Shown in pieces: positions 60,766 through 64,000 of a DNA stretch of 64,000 bases. Source of the stretch: Littorina saxatilis (lineage: Eukaryota; Mollusca; Gastropoda; Littorinimorpha; Littorinidae); the NCBI RefSeq assembly GCF_037325665.1, contig NC_090258.1, positions 42,625,837 to 42,689,836 of the forward strand. The letters are read 5' to 3'. The notes under the pieces are model-generated. The model was not told the origin of the DNA. It made no database searches and worked only from the letters and a program-made list of their open reading frames with translations. The number at the start of each line of letters is the position of its first letter. The first letter of the stretch is position 1. The translations under genes were made by a program, and so were the position numbers.

Positions 60766-61262
60766 CCCAGCCAGCAAGACATTAGCGGCCGATAGTCGGC
60801 CGAACACCCTTCAAAAAGTCGGGCAGGTGACGTCAAAAGATACGACGCGGGTGTTGGCCCGACTAACTTTTGCAAAGAGGCAACGAGGCGGCCGACAGGC
60901 GGCCGAACACCTGTACTATGGCGGCACGCATCCGGTCCGATGTTAATCGGCCCGATGGCTTGTTGGACCTGCGGCCCGACACCTTATGCCGACATCGTCC
61001 CGATGTCTTCCCGCTGAAATCGATATCTTCCCGATGTCGGCATAAGGTGTCGGACCGCAGGTCAAACAAGTCATCGGGCCGATTAACATCGGACCGGATG
61101 CGTGCCGCCATAGTGCAGGTGTTCGGCCGCCTATGGCCGCATCGTTGCCTCTTTGCAAAAGTTAGTCGGGCCAACACCCGCGTCGTATGTTTTGACGTCA
61201 CCGGCCCGACTTTTTGAAGGGTGTTCGGCCGATTATCGGCCGCTAATGTCTTGCTGGCTGGG
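60766..61262. mobile_element. 497-bp CG-rich foldback MITE
   Basis: CCCAGCCAGCAAGACATTAG at the left is inverted exactly at the right. The two arms of about 245 bp match nearly throughout around a centre near 61014 (CGATATCTTCCCGATGTCGG region). It is noncoding, though mirrored frames appear on both strands. It ends the poly-G array. Confidence 0.9.
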
Positions 61263-61679
61263 AAGCTCCTGTGCAGTGCACAGACACACACGCACCGTAG
61301 TTGCAAACACACACACTGACACTGTGTCCGTGTTCAAACAAAAACAGGAAAACTGGACACATTCGGCCGCTTGATTGATCCTTCATTCGCACTACACACC
61401 AGCAGACACACATACAACACGGCAGCAAAATGTGTCCAGGTCTTTCCAAAGTATACACCACAACACTCGCTTTATTTAATACTTACACATCCAGTAGCAG
61501 GTTAGAGCTACGTCGCGGCGCACACTGAACGGTAAAACTGACACTCAGTTGAATCCAGCTTTCCGTCTGCTTGCTGATGATAACTTTGCATTTTGTGCGC
61601 CGAGCATGTCTTTCTCGTGATTCTGTGTCGTTCGGAGTCAGTCAGCTGCTTTCAGAACCACATGGAGTCGATTTCTTAC
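61263..61679. other. No recognised gene
   Basis: Right subterminal part of the 13-kb insertion. No repeat or coding block was recognised. Confidence 0.3.
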
Positions 61680-61725
61680 TGAAACTTGCGGGCTTGTCCC
61701 ACTGAGCGGCTATCCCATCCGCCAT
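61680..61725 (-). CDS. Candidate first exon facing inward from the right end
   Basis: ATG at 61725 reads MADGIAAQWDKPASF and ends at A/gtaagaa. With 49144 it gives inward-facing first exons at both element ends. No downstream exon was identified on this strand. Confidence 0.3.
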
Positions 61726-61984
61726 TGTTTTTAGTCGTCATGCTAACGGCACGCGCTCGCGACGAAAACCAGTCCATGACGGCCAATTTTAATCTTCAAA
61801 TGGTGGAGAGCAGACGTCAAAAAACTCATTTTGATTTAATTATTTAGCATACTTGTGGTGCTTTATTGAGCAAACCGGGCCAGGTGCGTCTTAATTAAGG
61901 TACACTAGATTCCCCAAAATCTTCAAATCGGCCGAATTCGACAAAAAACTCTCCAAAATGGCGGCGCGGACACTATATCTTTAA

Positions 61985-63815
61985 TGTATATGGTCCTAAT
62001 GCTGAAGATGAAAAAGCTGCTTTTTTTCGTGATGTCTATATTTGTAAAGAAAACTCTAATAACGAGATAATCTGCGGGGATTTCAACTGTGTGCTGGATA
62101 ATAATTTAGATATTATTAGTGGTAGAAATCATAATGTTAAAGACGTTGAGCTATTTAATAAGACGGTAATTGATTCCAATTTAAATGATGTCTGGAGACT
62201 TTCACACGCAGAAGAGAAAGATTTCACATGGTCAACAAAATTTCCATTTATAGCAAGGAGATTATATTATATGCTTGCCTCCGACTTTGCTCTAAATAAA
62301 TGTTATGAGTGTGAAAATATCTCGATGGCACACACCGATCACCGACTAATTCGACTGAAGTACTGCATCTCCCCAGTAGAAAAAGGACCCTCCTTTTGGA
62401 AATTCAACGACAATCATCTTAATGACCCTGATTTTGTTATAAAAATGAACAGTTTAATTGAGAACTATGTTATCGAAACCGATAATATGGATCCGCAAAT
62501 AAGATGGGACCTATGTAAAATTAAAATCAGAGAATTTTGTATTGCTTATGGTAAAGAAAAGAAAAGAAAATTAATTTCCGAACGCTCCCTGCTTACGAAA
62601 GAGCTTAATGAAACGGACAAAAAACTGGCTTCCAACCCTTATGATGTACACCTTATGACTCACAGAGGCCAGGTTAAACAAAATCTAGAACTCCACGAAT
62701 TAAATGAGGCAAAAAGCGCCCAAAAGCGATCAAAGGAAAACTATATTGCTGAAGGAGAAAAGAACACAAGATATTTTCTTGGGCTTGAAAAAATGCGAGC
62801 CAACATGAAGATCATGGATAAACTGCAAACTGCAGAAGGTAACACAGTCACCGCCCAAAGCGATATCCTACAAGAACAAGTTAAATTCTACAAAAACGTT
62901 TTTAAGAAAACCGATGATTTCTCAGAGGCACAGGCTAATACTTTTTTAGGAGAAGCTGATATCCCACAACTGACACGAGAACAAACTGAAGCGTTAGAAA
63001 ACCCAGTAACTGAACAAGAACTTCTTAAAGCGTTAAAAAGCATGAAAAATGGTTCTTCACCGGGATGTGACGGAATGACTACAAGTTTTATTAAATTCTT
63101 TTGGTCGAGAATAAGAGAGCTACTATTAGGCTCGATTCAAAGATCCTTTCATGTAGGAGAAATGTCTCCCTCACAAAAAAGAGCTATTATAACCTTAATC
63201 CATAAAGGAAAAGACCTCACAAGAGATAACTTGTGTAACTGGAGACCCATCTCCCTTACAAATACAGACTATAAATTATTAGCAAAATGCCTTGCGCTTA
63301 GGATGTCGAATGTTATAAGTGATTTGATCTCAGAGGATCAAGTGGGATTCATTAAGGGTAGAAAAGCTAGTAATATTATCCGATTAATAGATGACGTAAT
63401 TGAACATATGAATAATGAAAATAAACCCGGTATTTTATTGGCCCTAGATTATACACGTGCATTTGACTCTATCTCCAAGGAATTCATGCTATGGGCTTTC
63501 AGAAAATTCGGATTTGGCGAGAATTTTACGCATTGGGTTAAAGTTCTCACAAATGAGACCGAAAGTAGTATTAACTACCTTGGCTGGATTTCCGAACCAT
63601 TCCCGATTGAGACAGGAATTCGCCAAGTTTTCGCCAATGGCCTTCATTCTCGGACTGGAAATTCTTGCAATAAAGATTAGAAACGATCCAAGCATACACG
63701 GACTTCGATTACCTCGCTCCCAGATAGAGACTAACAACTCAATTGATATGATAAAATTAGCAATGTACGCTGACGACATTAGCATGCTATTACAAGGAAA
63801 ACAAGATCTGTTGAA
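61985..63815 (+). CDS. L1/Tx1-like LINE ORF2, rest of endonuclease and reverse transcriptase
   Basis: Continuation of 48603-48922. It reads NVYGPNAEDEKAAFF, ICGDFNCVLD, AHTDHRLIRLKY (endonuclease), then a long linker and RT blocks SSPGCDGMTTSFIKFFW, KRAIITLIHKGKD, NWRPISLTNTDYKLLAKCLA, EDQVGFIKGRKASNIIRLID, ALDYTRAFDSISKEF, GIRQ and MYADDISML (near 63763). A frameshift near 63630 destroys the GCPLSP motif after GIRQ. The match stops after QGKQDL near 63812. The rest of RT, the Cys-rich end and the 3' tail are absent. Confidence 0.88.
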
Positions 63816-64000
63816 AAAAGGTGTTGCATGTAACGAAATTCCACCGCTAGAAGATAATGGAAAAATTATTGATAACATTTGTGAAAAAACGATTTTGTTT
63901 AATAATTATTTTGAAAGCCAGTCTAAAGTTGAAAATCCAGACGATCCCCTGCCCGAGGCAAATTGGTGTAATACATCTTTATCGACTTTTGAATTAACAG
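63816..64000 (+). mobile_element. Second LINE joined to the first, region before its RT
   Basis: IPPLEDNGKIIDNICEKTIL then FNNYFESQSKVENPDDPLPE matches the conserved segment before the RT of jockey/CR1-like LINEs (PPL.DNG....D...KA..FN.YF.SQS). The fusion just after the YADD region of the L1-like copy suggests truncation by insertion or recombination. It runs off the window. Confidence 0.6.

Larger units (their letters stand above)
48923..61980. mobile_element. 13.06-kb TTAA-flanked insertion (Kolobok/piggyBac-type target)
   Basis: TTAA flanks both edges (48919-48922 and 61981-61984). The left end AGGGATAGTATCCGCCGG and right end (reverse) AGATATAGTGTCCGCGCCG form short TIRs. Removing the insertion and one TTAA restores the LINE codons CAC ATT GTT AAT GTA TAT (HIVNVY). 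Near both ends are ATG-bearing first-exon candidates facing inward (49144 plus, 61725 minus). Contents include a P2X7-like exon, four MITEs, a repeat copy with nested LINE, poly-G and palindrome arrays. No transposase was recognised. It may be one large element with later insertions. Confidence 0.75.

Noticed and set aside
60863-61312. Paired frames of 149 and 115 codons on opposite strands
   Set aside because: Mirror products of the foldback MITE arms.

Overview
This window is eukaryotic, AT-rich, intron-bearing and crowded with repeats. The exon style, the abundant short interspersed elements and the non-muscle myosin tail exons point to a marine gastropod mollusc, probably a caenogastropod; the species is an inference. 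No rRNA gene, CRISPR array or operon was seen. Most long open frames here are artefacts of microsatellites or minisatellites.

Layout. 1-4.3 kb (minus): a 5'-truncated LINE, then a two-exon Crypton-type recombinase fragment whose intron holds a MITE and a gastropod repeat. 7.0-10.0 kb: a DNA element with 287-bp terminal inverted repeats (TIRs) around a 421-codon FEN/XPG-like nuclease frame (minus). 11.2-15.5 kb: a duplicated block, a frame with a C76-like protease signature, and two clean exons of a Mutator-like transposase domain (minus). 16.3-18.2 kb: microsatellites with a hAT-like element. 21.2-36.8 kb (plus): six exons resembling the end of a non-muscle myosin II heavy chain tail, in frame through exon 5, where a stop codon falls. 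Its introns carry minisatellites, an 8.5-kb inverted-repeat element with an unrecognised gene, and a 3.1-kb foldback element inserted at that gene's stop codon. 38-48 kb: LINE debris, MITEs, minisatellites and a TTAA-flanked element that has grown about 40 copies of a 74-bp satellite. 48.6-64 kb (plus): an L1/Tx1-like LINE split inside its endonuclease domain by a 13.06-kb TTAA-flanked insertion. That insertion contains a P2X7-like exon, several MITEs, another interspersed repeat with its own nested LINE, a poly-G minisatellite and a 2.08-kb array of TTTTGGCCAAAA palindromes.

The only host-type gene is the myosin tail, and it looks decayed. The rest is a record of nested transposition. The most unusual structures are the TGGCCA palindrome array (57868-59949), the FEN-like nuclease element (7026-10010), the satellite-bearing TTAA element (44328-47718) and the 13-kb TTAA insertion (48923-61980). 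Similarities were judged from memory by eye; no database search was run.
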